A DNA stretch of 64,000 nucleotides from Phycisphaeraceae bacterium D3-23 (GTDB lineage Bacteria > Planctomycetota > Phycisphaerae > Phycisphaerales > Phycisphaeraceae). Of the stretch, positions 16,111-25,054 are shown in pieces; the first letter of the stretch is position 1, and each line of letters begins with the position of its first letter. The notes below the pieces were generated by a model. It ran no database searches and had not been told where the DNA came from. It saw only the letters and a program-made list of their open reading frames with translations. A program made the translations under genes and the position numbers. Location: the NCBI GenBank assembly GCA_039555135.1, contig CP114179.1:2542001-2606000 (forward strand), written 5' to 3'.

Positions 16111-18243
16111 ATCCTGATTCAACAGGCACCACACGCGCAGCACCTCGGCGACGGACCATGCCTGTGCCGGGCAGCCGCGTGGGGCGAAGGGGGGTTCGGG
16201 CTCGTGGATCTCGTGGAGTTGGCCGAGCATCCCCGGGTGTTGGGTGGTGGTGAGTCGCTCGAGCAGCGGCGCGATCGCGGCGCGGGCCTCGCGCTTGGCG
16301 TCATCCCCAAAGCCGCCGGCTTGGAGCACGGCCTGGGCGTAGGGGCCGATCAGCCAGGGCCAGACGATGCCGCGGTGGTACGCGCCGTCGCGCGTAAAGG
16401 CGTCGCCTTCGTAGCGCGGGTGATAGTCGGGGTCGTCCTGCGGCAGCGTGCGCAGGCCCACGGGGGTGAGCAGTTTCGCCTTGACGGCCGCGATCGATGC
16501 CTCACGATGCGCGGGATCGACCGGGCTGTGATTCAAGGCGCAGGCGATCATCATGTTCGGCCGCAGCGCCGCATCATCGGTCCACCTGCCTCTGCTATCG
16601 GGCACCACATGGTCGATCAGGTAGCCCCGCTTCGCGGCGGCCTTGTTCCAGAAAACGGCTGAAAACGAGGCCAAAACACGCGGCGCGAGGTCGGCGTAGC
16701 GCTTGCGTTCTTCCCTGAGGCCCTTCGGCAGGAGGCCACTTAGCCGGACCAACGCGCTGTACCACAGCGCGTTGATCTCGATGCACTTGCCCGGGCGCGG
16801 CGTAAACACATGGACCTTGCCATCGGGCCCCGGGGCGGCGGCGTCCATCCAGGTGAGCTGGCTGTTTTCGTTGCCTGCGGCGATGAGCCCATCGTCTTGC
16901 ATCGCAATGTCGAGGTGTGCCCGGCCGTCGTGCGCATCGGCGCGGGTGCCCCGGCGGTAGCCCTCGACGACGTCGACGCAGGCCTGCGCGAGCCACCGAT
17001 TCCATGCGTCCGAGTCGCCGGTTGTTTCCAGGTACTCGAGCGCGCTGTGGACGAACCAGAGCGACGCGTCGACGGTGTTGTAGTGCGCGATGGTCGGGTC
17101 GTCGTCATCGAAACGGTTGGGCACGAGCCCATCACGGATGGCGTTGGCGAACGCTTCGAGGGTGTCGCGTGCCTCGCCGTGCCGGCCGGTGCAGAGGAGC
17201 AAACCGGGCAGCGCGATGAAGGTATCGCGCCCCCAGTCGGCGAACCAGGGGTAGCCGGCGATGACGGTCGAGAGGTTCTTGTTGCCGACGCTGCGTTTGA
17301 CGATGAAGTCGTCGGCCGCGCCGGCGAGCGCGATGATCTCGCGGCCAAGCGAATCCAGTTTGTTTCCCTGCATGCCCGGCGTGATGGCATTGCTCAGCGT
17401 TTGGCCGATCTTCGAGACACGTGCCATGCGTACGCTCGGCGCGGCCACGGGCTGTGCCGGCGACGTGCCGAGCGTCGCGGTGAATGATGCGGCGGCGTCG
17501 TCTTGCGAGGGGAGTCTCAGCTTGAATACGGCCGGGGCGTAGAGGTCTTCGCCGACGCCCTGGCCCCGTCGCGCCTCGATGGGGTACTGCACGCCGGTCC
17601 ACCACTGCGGGTCGGCCGACGTTTCCCCGCCGGGCATGCGGTAGCTCGCGGATCGGTCGGCGTGCTGGACACGCAGTGTGTCGCCCGAGGCGTCGCATTG
17701 ATACGACTCGGCCGCGTCGTGCTGGTGCGTCAGGTCGTGGAACCCGCGCAGCGTGATGAACGGGCGCAGCGTCAGTGTCGCGCTTTCGCAGACGCTGTTG
17801 AGACCCGTGAGGTCGTAGTGGACGGTGCACGCGGGCTCGGCGTCGTGTACGACAAGCCGGCGTGTGAAGGCGAGGCCGGCGTGTTCGTAGGACCAGACCG
17901 CGGCGAGGTCGGCGTCGAACCGCCGGAGCATGTCGGTATCGTCGGGCGCGAGGACGCGCTTGCCCTGGTCGTCGGTAAAGAGGATTGGGCCGAACTCGAG
18001 GGTGGTGGTGCTGGCGTCGCCGTGGTGGAGGGTGAGTTGTTCGACCAGGTGGTGGAGGACGACGACGCGGTCGACGGGGGGCTTCGCGGCGGCGACGAGC
18101 AGGGCGTGGTATCGGCGGGTATTCGCGTTCAGCGCGGTGCCCATCGCGAAGCCGCCGGCGGCGTTGGTGAGTATCCACTCGCGCTGGAGGAAGCGGTCGG
18201 TGTCGCCGGCGAACGTGAGTCCCTGGGTGGTCTTGATGAGCAT
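16105..18243 (-). CDS. Amylo-alpha-1,6-glucosidase (glycogen debranching) family protein
   Basis: 712 residues. N-terminal beta-sandwich GDE_N domain (REWILTNAAGGFAMGTALNA, NTRRYHALLVA) and C-terminal (alpha/alpha)6 GDE_C domain: STVIAGYPWFADWGRDTFIA (catalytic Asp region), PNRFDDDDPTIAHYNTVDAS, RPNMMIACAL, RDGAYHRGIVWPWLIGPY. Hydrolyses alpha-1,6 branches during glycogen breakdown in the cytoplasm. The start is ATG 18243. An upstream in-frame extension would translate the family A hairpin (AHARRAWAS) and is rejected. Its stop codon belongs to a repeat element, so the extreme C-terminus may have been reset by that insertion. Confidence 0.9.
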   Translation of the reverse strand: MLIKTTQGLTFAGDTDRFLQREWILTNAAGGFAMGTALNANTRRYHALLVAAAKPPVDRVVVLHHLVEQLTLHHGDASTTTLEFGPILFTDDQGKRVLAPDDTDMLRRFDADLAAVWSYEHAGLAFTRRLVVHDAEPACTVHYDLTGLNSVCESATLTLRPFITLRGFHDLTHQHDAAESYQCDASGDTLRVQHADRSASYRMPGGETSADPQWWTGVQYPIEARRGQGVGEDLYAPAVFKLRLPSQDDAAASFTATLGTSPAQPVAAPSVRMARVSKIGQTLSNAITPGMQGNKLDSLGREIIALAGAADDFIVKRSVGNKNLSTVIAGYPWFADWGRDTFIALPGLLLCTGRHGEARDTLEAFANAIRDGLVPNRFDDDDPTIAHYNTVDASLWFVHSALEYLETTGDSDAWNRWLAQACVDVVEGYRRGTRADAHDGRAHLDIAMQDDGLIAAGNENSQLTWMDAAAPGPDGKVHVFTPRPGKCIEINALWYSALVRLSGLLPKGLREERKRYADLAPRVLASFSAVFWNKAAAKRGYLIDHVVPDSRGRWTDDAALRPNMMIACALNHSPVDPAHREASIAAVKAKLLTPVGLRTLPQDDPDYHPRYEGDAFTRDGAYHRGIVWPWLIGPYAQAVLQAGGFGDDAKREARAAIAPLLERLTTTQHPGMLGQLHEIHEPEPPFAPRGCPAQAWSVAEVLRVWCLLNQDV

Positions 18244-18271
18244 GGCGAAGATTGTATTGCAAGCGAAGGAC

Positions 18272-18294
18272 GCCCACGCTCGGCGAGCGTGGGC
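18272..18294. repeat. Family A hairpin in a divergent promoter region
   Basis: GCCCACGCTC, loop GGC, GAGCGTGGGC. It lies 28 bases from the debranching-enzyme start and 33 bases from the rhomboid start, so it cannot act simply as a 3' terminator. Confidence 0.8.
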
Positions 18295-18327
18295 TTGGGG
18301 CGAGCGGTCCGCATACACTATCGGGGC

Positions 18328-19620
18328 ATGTTGATCCCGATCCGCAGTGACCGGCCTTTACGTTCGACGCCGTATGTGAACTACGCGCTGATCGTGGTGA
18401 ACGTGGTGCTGTTCGTGCTGACGCTTGGGCCGATGGAGCAGGCGCATTCTTACTTCGAGCAGCAGTACTACCTCCACTATGCCCAGATTTTGATGGAGCG
18501 CGAGGGTGTGACGCCGCTCACGGTCGACGAGCACCTCTTAGAAGACGCGGCGATTTTCCAGGATACGGAGGTCGCGCGGGAGGCGCAGGCCCGTGCCGAG
18601 GCCGAGACCAGCGAGAAGTTCGTCGCGTACCGCCTGATGCTGCACAAGCACGGCACGATCGCCTGGCAGTTCCTCAGCTACCAGTTCATGCACGGCGGGA
18701 TCCTCCATCTCGCGGGCAACATGATCTTCCTCTGGGTCTTTGGCAACAACGTCGAGGACCGGCTGGGCAAGGTCGGGTACCTGTTCTTCTACCTGAGCGC
18801 CGGCGTGTTCGCGGGGCTGGGCCACTGGCTGACGAGCGATGCGCCGGTGCTGGGCGCGTCGGGCTCGGTGGCCGGGGTGACGGGGGTGTTCTTGGCGCTT
18901 TTCCCACGTACGCGCATCGGGTTTATCTACTTCTTCATGCTCATCGGATTTTTCGAGGTGCCCGCGATGATCGTCGTGGTCTTCTTCTTCGCCAAGGATC
19001 TTTTCCTGCACTCGGTGGGGTCGCAGGGAGTCGCGTACACCGCGCACCTCGCGGGGACAGTCGCGGGGTTTGGGCTGGGGATGGGGCTCCTGCTGACGCG
19101 GATGCTGCCGCGCGAGCCCTATGACTTGCTGACGCTGCTCGAGCACCGGCGTCGGCGCGAGAAGTTTCGGAAGATCACGCGGACGGGCTACCAGCCCTGG
19201 GAAGGCCGACACGGCGGTAAGGCGAAAGGGCTGCCAGAGGCGGACCCCGTGGTGGCGGCAGCGCGGCGTGAGATCGCGCGTCTGGCGGCGGAGCACGACC
19301 TGCCCGCCGCGGCGACGCAGTATGCGGCGCTGCTCAAGCCGCACCCGACACAGGTGCTGAGCGAGCGCCTGCAGACCGATATCGCCAACCAGCTCGCCAC
19401 CGCAGGCGATTTTTCCTCTGCGGCGCACGCCTACGAATTGCTCATCCAGACCTATCCGCATCACCCGCAGCGCGCGGATCTGCAGCTCATGCTCGGGCTG
19501 ATCTACGCGCGCTACCTCGACCGCCCGGAGCAGGCCCGCCTCCACCTCGAGCAGGCCGAGGCCCGTCTTATCGGCGAATCCAAAACACACGCGCAAGACG
19601 TGCTCCGCTCGCTGAGCTGA
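18328..19620 (+). CDS. Rhomboid-family intramembrane serine protease with C-terminal helical tail
   Basis: 430 residues. The rhomboid core (about 1-265) has the periplasmic-loop/TM2 block MHGGILHLAGNMIFLWVFG, catalytic Ser in VLGASGSVAGV (about residue 178) and catalytic His in YTAHLAGTVAGFGLG (about 239). The insertion after TM1 (residues 30-105) is unusually long and charged. The C-terminal about 165 residues are soluble, with TPR-like helical repeats (AARREIARLAAEHDLPAAAT; FSSAAHAYELLIQTYPHHPQ), probably an adaptor for a substrate or partner. Start ATG 18328. Substrate unknown. Confidence 0.88.
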   Translation: MLIPIRSDRPLRSTPYVNYALIVVNVVLFVLTLGPMEQAHSYFEQQYYLHYAQILMEREGVTPLTVDEHLLEDAAIFQDTEVAREAQARAEAETSEKFVAYRLMLHKHGTIAWQFLSYQFMHGGILHLAGNMIFLWVFGNNVEDRLGKVGYLFFYLSAGVFAGLGHWLTSDAPVLGASGSVAGVTGVFLALFPRTRIGFIYFFMLIGFFEVPAMIVVVFFFAKDLFLHSVGSQGVAYTAHLAGTVAGFGLGMGLLLTRMLPREPYDLLTLLEHRRRREKFRKITRTGYQPWEGRHGGKAKGLPEADPVVAAARREIARLAAEHDLPAAATQYAALLKPHPTQVLSERLQTDIANQLATAGDFSSAAHAYELLIQTYPHHPQRADLQLMLGLIYARYLDRPEQARLHLEQAEARLIGESKTHAQDVLRSLS

Positions 19621-19785
19621 CGCTGGGGCTTGCCCGCCCCTGAGAAGCGGCGATTAAGCCCCGCCCCTCCCTGACCGATACAAACGTTGCTAGACCCGCC
19701 CGCTCGCTTTCGTTGCGGGAGATGCCCTCGGGGAGCGTCGGCTCTCGTTTTGTGAAGGCTCGGCGATGAGGAGGGAGGGGACACG

Positions 19786-20853
19786 ATGAAACCACTGCCA
19801 GAGAATCTTCGGCACCTGTTGCACCACGGCACCGCGCCGCCGCAGCTGATGGTGGTCGATGCCGATACGCCCAACCGTGTCGCGGTCGCCGCGGTCCTCC
19901 AAGCCCACTTCGACGGTGCCACGATCCGGCAGGCCTTCTGCATCGACGAAGTGCTGCGCGAAGACCTCGACGCGGTGGACCTGATGGTCTGCGCGATGGA
20001 GCTGCCCGACGCGACCGGGTTTGATGTGATCGAAGAGGTCCTGCTGCTTCGACCCGACATGCCGATCGTGGTGCTCGTCGATGAAGACGGCCGCGACAAC
20101 GCCGCGCTCGCCGTGCACCAAGGCGCGTACGACTTTGTCGTCCAGGCCGACGGCTACGAACGCCTCATGCCCGTCGTCGTCGAGAAGAACCTCGCGGTCA
20201 GCCGGGTCAAGCGCGACAACGGCAGACTCCAGGTCCAGCTTACCTCGACACTCGCGCAGCTCAAGGTACGAAACCAACAACTCCAAGGCCTCGTCCTGGA
20301 GCTCGAAAAAATCGCGGCGACCGACGCCCTCACGGGCATCGCCAACCGGCGCGCGCTCAGCGAATCGCTCGAACGCCGACACGCTCAGTCCGTCCGCGAC
20401 GGCAACGATATGGCCGTCCTGATGATCGATATGGACGGCTTCAAGTCGCTCAACGACACGGTCGGCCACGCCGCGGGCGACCGGATCCTCCGCCTCTGTG
20501 CACGGGTGCTCAAGGCCAACTCACGTGCCTCGGACGTGCCGGGCCGGATCGGCGGCGACGAGTTTGTGGTCGTGCTCCCCGATACCGAGATGGAAGAGGC
20601 ACGCGCCGTCGCCGAACGCATCCGCGAAGACTTTGCCGCCGCCGGCGTCGAGCTGTGCGAGACGCTCGGCTACGACGGACGCGTCACGATGAGCATCGGC
20701 ATGGCGACGCGCTCGCTCGACCCCGGCTCGACCGCCGACCAACTGCTCGGCCTCGCCGACAAGGCCCTGTACTCCGCCAAGCAACTCGGCAAGCACCGCC
20801 TGGTCGTCCACGACCCCGACACCGTACAAGACAACGACGACGCGGGCATCTAA
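19786..20853 (+). CDS. Diguanylate cyclase with degenerate receiver domain
   Basis: 355 residues, started by ATG 19786 after a strong GGAGGGAGGGG site. Residues about 15-130 form a response-regulator-like domain, but the phosphoacceptor position is Ala70 (DLMVCAMELP instead of a DxxLLD pattern) and the conserved Lys is replaced by Gln (DFVVQAD), so phosphorylation is unlikely. A coiled-coil linker (about 140-175) leads to a GGDEF domain with an intact RIGGDEF active site (about 254-260) and an upstream RASD inhibitory I-site. It should make c-di-GMP, with product inhibition, under control of a non-phospho signal or partner. Confidence 0.88.
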   Translation: MKPLPENLRHLLHHGTAPPQLMVVDADTPNRVAVAAVLQAHFDGATIRQAFCIDEVLREDLDAVDLMVCAMELPDATGFDVIEEVLLLRPDMPIVVLVDEDGRDNAALAVHQGAYDFVVQADGYERLMPVVVEKNLAVSRVKRDNGRLQVQLTSTLAQLKVRNQQLQGLVLELEKIAATDALTGIANRRALSESLERRHAQSVRDGNDMAVLMIDMDGFKSLNDTVGHAAGDRILRLCARVLKANSRASDVPGRIGGDEFVVVLPDTEMEEARAVAERIREDFAAAGVELCETLGYDGRVTMSIGMATRSLDPGSTADQLLGLADKALYSAKQLGKHRLVVHDPDTVQDNDDAGI

Positions 20854-20892
20854 AGCGACACCGACGCACCCAAACACAACATCGCACGACGC

Positions 20893-21993
20893 CTACCCCG
20901 CCAAACCCGCGCGGCGCAATCGGTCATTGATCGCGCGACCCAGCCCCGCCTCCGGCAACAACACCGCAACGATCCCATCGAGCCCCGACGCATCAAGCTC
21001 GCGCATGACCGCGAACAAACACGCCGCCGCCTCGGGCAGATCGCCCGACCGCGCCAGCGACCGCGTCTCCGCAAACACTTCGCAGGATGCCGACACATCG
21101 CCCAGCGCGATCAGGCCCCATCGCCCAGCCCGCGCCACCGCCTCGGCCTGCGCTATCGTGTCCACCCAGCGCAGCGGCGTCCGCGGCGCGTAGTGACGGT
21201 CCGTCATGCCCGGCGAAGGCAGCGGACTGGCCCCGCCCTCCGCAGCTTGGCTCGCTACCGACGCCTGCTTCCGCGGGTCGCTTGAGGAGGCACGCACCCA
21301 AACCCTCACCCCCGGCAGCGCCGCCTCGATCGCCTCGACACCCGTCGCCCCCAGACGAAGCACCACCACCCGCGCTGCACCCCCTTCCCCCGCTGGCTCA
21401 ACCGACACCACCGTCGACTCCACGCCCGCCCGGCAGGGCCCGCCGTCAAGCACATACCGCACACGCCCCGACAATTCGTCGGCCACATGCTGCGCCGTCG
21501 TCGGGCTGATCGACCCAAACCGATTCGCGCTCGGCGCCGCCAGCGCCAACCCACTCGCCGCCAAGAGCGCCTGCGCCACCGCGTGGTCCGGCACCCGCAG
21601 GCCCACCCGGTCCAGACCCGCCGTCACCAGGTCCGGCACGATAAACGACGCCGCCCCCCCGCCCTGCTCATCACCATCAACGCGCTTCCGCGGCAGCACC
21701 AGCGTCAATGGCCCGGGCCAAAACCGCTCTGCCAGCGTCAGCGCCGTCGCATCAAACGCAGCCAGCGACTGCCCATGCGCGAGATCCCGCACGTGTACGA
21801 TCAACGGGTCAAAACTCGGCCGCCCCTTCGCCTCAAACACGCCCGCCACCGCCCGCGCATCGAGCGCATTGCACGCCAGCCCGTACACCGTCTCCGTCGG
21901 CATCCCCACACACTCACCCGACGCGAGCGCCGCCGCCGCCCGCGCCACCGACCCCGCCTCATCCCCCGGCAAAATCTGTGTCTCAAACCCCAT
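20893..21993 (-). CDS. L-threonylcarbamoyladenylate synthase, Sua5/YwlC type
   Basis: 366 residues. Forms threonylcarbamoyl-AMP for the universal t6A37 tRNA modification. The YrdC domain (about 10-210) shows GMPTETVYGLACNALD, VFEAKGRPSFDPLIVHV, FWPGPLTLVL, VGLRVPDH and PSANRFGSISPTTA. A linker and C-terminal Sua5 domain (about 255-366) with GMTDRHYAPRTPL follow, the arrangement of Sua5 rather than short TsaC. The ATG at 21993 is preferred over a TTG six bases upstream. A family A hairpin lies 24 bases upstream of the start. Confidence 0.9.
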   Translation of the reverse strand: MGFETQILPGDEAGSVARAAAALASGECVGMPTETVYGLACNALDARAVAGVFEAKGRPSFDPLIVHVRDLAHGQSLAAFDATALTLAERFWPGPLTLVLPRKRVDGDEQGGGAASFIVPDLVTAGLDRVGLRVPDHAVAQALLAASGLALAAPSANRFGSISPTTAQHVADELSGRVRYVLDGGPCRAGVESTVVSVEPAGEGGAARVVVLRLGATGVEAIEAALPGVRVWVRASSSDPRKQASVASQAAEGGASPLPSPGMTDRHYAPRTPLRWVDTIAQAEAVARAGRWGLIALGDVSASCEVFAETRSLARSGDLPEAAACLFAVMRELDASGLDGIVAVLLPEAGLGRAINDRLRRAGLAG

Positions 21994-22016
21994 CACCAAT
22001 GCACCTCAACCAAAAC

Positions 22017-22041
22017 GAAGCCCACAGATGCCATCTGTGGG
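22017..22041. repeat. Family A hairpin, AGAT/ATCT subtype
   Basis: GAAGCCCACAGAT, loop GCC, ATCTGTGGG. Just upstream of the sua5 start on the minus strand. Confidence 0.75.
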
Positions 22042-22096
22042 ACAACCGAACCGACCCAACCTAAACAAACGCGGAGCACAAGCCCCACCTCATCCC

Positions 22097-22186
22097 GAAC
22101 ACGTTTTGACCTCGCGCGGTTTGCCTTGGCTCCCCCGCCGAGGGCGAGGGAGCCGGAACCGGAATGCGCAAACTCAAAGCGTGTTC
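22097..22186. repeat. Long palindromic element with inner hairpin
   Basis: Outer arms GAACACGTTTTGA and TCAAAGCGTGTTC (one mismatch), with an inner hairpin GGCTCCC..GGGAGCC at 22128-22154. Fills the gap between the zinc-ribbon gene and sua5. Confidence 0.65.
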
Positions 22187-22197
22187 CGTATCAACCC

Positions 22198-23651
22198 TCA
22201 CTGCTGAATCACCTGCGCATGCCAGCTCACCGGACCGGCCGAGTCATCCAGCGGTACGAAGACCACGATGTCCAGCCAGCCCGAAGGGTCGACAAAAATG
22301 CCCTCCTGGGGCGCGCGGAAACGTGCGACCACTCGGCCCGCGACGTCCTCCGCCCACAACACCACCAGCGCATCACGCAGCCAGCGGTCGTGCGGGTTGC
22401 GCACCGTCACACGCACCGACGACCAGTCCCCCATCCCCGCCGGCTGCAACGCGACATCCGCCAGCACGTCCAGCGCTTCGGCCTCTTCAAACACCACCAC
22501 CCGCGTCCGAACGTCCCGCGCCCGCTTCCAGAACCGCACCGGAATCGACAGCCGAACCTCCTGCGCCTCGCCGGGCACCAGCGCGGCATACGGCAGATAC
22601 GTTTCCGCAAACACACGGCCCGACGAATCCAATAGCGCCACATGCGCCTCGCCCGACACGACCGCCTCCACGCCGCGGTTGAGCAGCTCGCCCGACAACA
22701 CGGCGTACGCCTCATCCTCCGTCACCGGCTCAAGCTTACTCAGCTCGACCAAACTCACCCCCGTCGCGTCCACGTTCAGCCGTGGCGGCGACAGGATGTA
22801 CCAGCCCTCATGCACCAGCGGCTGCGCCACCGTCAACACCGTCGGCACGTCAGTCGGTTTGGGGATCTCTGCGGGCGCAGCATCCGGGTCGTATGCATAG
22901 TCAGGATTGTCCTCCGGCCCGCCCTGGGACGTGATCCAGTCCGCATCGTCGGGGGGCGGATCGGCATCACCGATGTCGGGGTCTGGCGTCGTGCCCGGGG
23001 TGTCGGGGGGCACGTCAGGGAACAGGTCCGCCCGGTCCGTCGCGCCCGGGCCTGTGGCCGGGGTGCCCGGGCCGTCACCGTTCTGCACGATCGGGTCGGT
23101 CGTTGTTGGCCGGGTCAGGATGTACGCCACCCCGCCGATCGTCCCGGCAAACAGCAACAGCAAGGCCCCCACTAAAAGATACGCCGACGAGTTCTTTTTC
23201 TTCGGCTTCGCGCGACGCGGCCGCGGCGTCGACGCAGGCCGACCGGGCTCGGCGGGCCGGGTCACCCGGCCCGCGGGCGGGGGCGCGCTGTCCTCGGCGC
23301 GGGTCCGCGCGATCGCCGCCGCCTGCGCATGCGCGGCGTCCGACTGACGCATCAGTTCCGATAACCCCGACAGCCCCACCACATTCCCGTCCGAGTCGAT
23401 CGACACCGGCGCCGCGGCCGGCCCCTCCTCCGCCACCTCCACCTGGTCGAGGTCGACACTGTCACCGCGCAAGAGCGGGTCCAGCTCATCAAGCGTCTTC
23501 GGCCCCGTCGTCACCGTCCGCGTCACGTAGCTCGACTTGATCCGGTATCGGTGCTCGCAGTCATCGCAGGCACCACCGCCCCGTGCCGAACGAACGGCGA
23601 CCCCACCTGACCCGAACACGATGGACACGTCAGCTGATACACGCCGCCCAT
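22198..23651 (-). CDS. Zinc-ribbon single-pass membrane protein, apparent frameshift
   Basis: The ATG at 23651 begins MGGVYQLTCPSC and runs to HGAVV. A -1 slip near 23571-23582 then joins ACDDCEHRYRIK in the main frame, recreating a CPSC...CDDC zinc ribbon. The rest (to 22198) has a Glu/Asp-rich linker, a Pro/Arg-rich stretch, one transmembrane segment (AYLLVGALLLLFAGTIGG), a Pro/Asp-rich external linker, then a beta-rich domain with FxLYD-like features (DEAYAVLSGELLNRG; LVPGEAQEVRLSIPV; WSSVRVTVRNPHDRWL). Function unknown. The split zinc ribbon makes a missing base in the assembly the simplest explanation. Confidence 0.6.
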
Positions 23652-23708
23652 TGTAATCGCGCATCGCGCCACTGGCGCACAGCCAGCCAAACAACGTACC
23701 CCCCCCAA

Positions 23709-23731
23709 GCCCACGTTCACCGAACGTGGGC
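23709..23731. repeat. Family A hairpin, TTC/GAA subtype, divergent promoter
   Basis: GCCCACGTTC, loop ACC, GAACGTGGGC, between the divergent zinc-ribbon and permease genes. Confidence 0.8.
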
Positions 23732-23813
23732 GTCCCCACCCGCCACCGAGCCCCATCCCCACAACCCCCCGCCGCCTGCGTATCATGTACCCCCCCAACG
23801 CCCCAGCGACACC

Positions 23814-24914
23814 ATGCTCAAACAGTTCCTCGCCATCTCGCGCAACACCTTCCTCGAAGCGATCCGACAGCCCATCTTCGTGGTGCTCATCCTCGTCGGC
23901 ACGCTCGCGATGCTCCTCAACCCCTTCTTCGCCGCCTACACCATGGACCCGGGCGAAGGCGACAACCGGATGCTCGTCGACCTCGGCCTGGGCACACTCT
24001 TCCTCGCCGGCATGCTCCTCGCCGCCTTCACCGCCACCGGCGTCGTCGCGTCCGAGATGGAGTCACGCACCGCGCTCACCGTCGTCAGCAAGCCCGTCCC
24101 ACGCCCCATCTTCGTTCTGGGCAAGTTCCTCGGCGTCGCCGGCGCGATCGCCATCGCGCTCTACATCCTCATGCTCGTCCTGCTCTTCACCGTCCGGCAT
24201 AAGGTGATGCAGAACGCATCGGACCACCTCGACGGCCCCGTCATCGTCTTCTCCGTCCTGGCTGTGCTCGGCGCACTGATCATCGCGGCCGGGGCGAACT
24301 ACCTCTACCGCCGAGTCTTCACCTCGACCTTTACCGCCACGCTCGCCGGGCTGCTTACCCTTGCGTTTATCATCGTCCTCATGGTCGCGCCCGATTGGTC
24401 TTTCCAATCCCCAATGCACGACCTGACGGACCACGAGCATCAGATGGTGCAGATCATCATCGCCAGCTTCCTGATCTCGCAAGGCGTCATGGTCCTCACC
24501 GCGATCGCCGTGGCGCTCTCCACACGCCTCTCACAAGTCGCCACACTCCTCGCCTGCCTCGTCCTCCTCGTGCTCGGCCTCGTCACCGGCGCACTCTCGC
24601 AACACATCAACCAACGCCTCGGCCTCGATGCCCAAGCCGCAACCCTCCAAAGCATCCAGCCCATCCTCAATTCCGGCGAACCCTTCATCCAGAAGACACT
24701 CTACCTCGCCGGCAAGGCCCTCTACGTCGTCGTCCCCAACTTCCAATTCCACTGGCCAAGCGACGCCATCTCCCTCGAAAGCTCCTTGATCCACGACGAA
24801 AACGGCGACTTCTCGACGTCCTATATCCGCAACGTCACCCTCTACACCGCCGCCTACATCACCGCCCTCCTCGCCCTGGGCGTCGCGCTCTTCCAGAAAC
24901 GCGAAGTCAACTAA
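23814..24914 (+). CDS. ABC-2 type transporter permease
   Basis: 366 residues, six or so transmembrane segments. The start MLKQFLAISRNTFLEAIRQP and the TASEMESRTALTVVSKPVPR-like block after TM2 are typical of ABC-2 permeases that work with an ATPase of the CcmA/NatA type. No ATPase gene adjoins it. The only one in the window is at 40905, whose own partner permease at 42400 has the related KQKLVHMSLTKPINRAQYL block. It may share that ATPase. Substrate unknown. Start ATG 23814, 83 bases after the hairpin. Confidence 0.8.
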   Translation: MLKQFLAISRNTFLEAIRQPIFVVLILVGTLAMLLNPFFAAYTMDPGEGDNRMLVDLGLGTLFLAGMLLAAFTATGVVASEMESRTALTVVSKPVPRPIFVLGKFLGVAGAIAIALYILMLVLLFTVRHKVMQNASDHLDGPVIVFSVLAVLGALIIAAGANYLYRRVFTSTFTATLAGLLTLAFIIVLMVAPDWSFQSPMHDLTDHEHQMVQIIIASFLISQGVMVLTAIAVALSTRLSQVATLLACLVLLVLGLVTGALSQHINQRLGLDAQAATLQSIQPILNSGEPFIQKTLYLAGKALYVVVPNFQFHWPSDAISLESSLIHDENGDFSTSYIRNVTLYTAAYITALLALGVALFQKREVN

Positions 24915-24995
24915 GGCGACCGCGCATCAAGAAAAGCCACGCAACACCGCCGCTCACGGCTTGGCGTAACAATCCATCAGTACGCAAACAACAAC

Positions 24996-25020
24996 GAAGC
25001 CCACGGACGCCGTCCGTGGG
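24996..25020. repeat. Family A hairpin, GGAC/GTCC subtype, convergent ends
   Basis: GAAGCCCACGGAC, loop GCC, GTCCGTGGG between the converging permease and kinase genes; it could act as a bidirectional terminator. Confidence 0.75.
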
Positions 25021-25054
25021 TCCGCCTTGTGTCGCTCCAAGATGACCTGGCCCC

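Noticed and set aside
18244-18318. N-terminal extension of the debranching enzyme
   Set aside because: The extension translates the family A hairpin (AHARRAWAS) and precedes the GDE_N domain; the same peptide appears wherever the hairpin is read in that frame.
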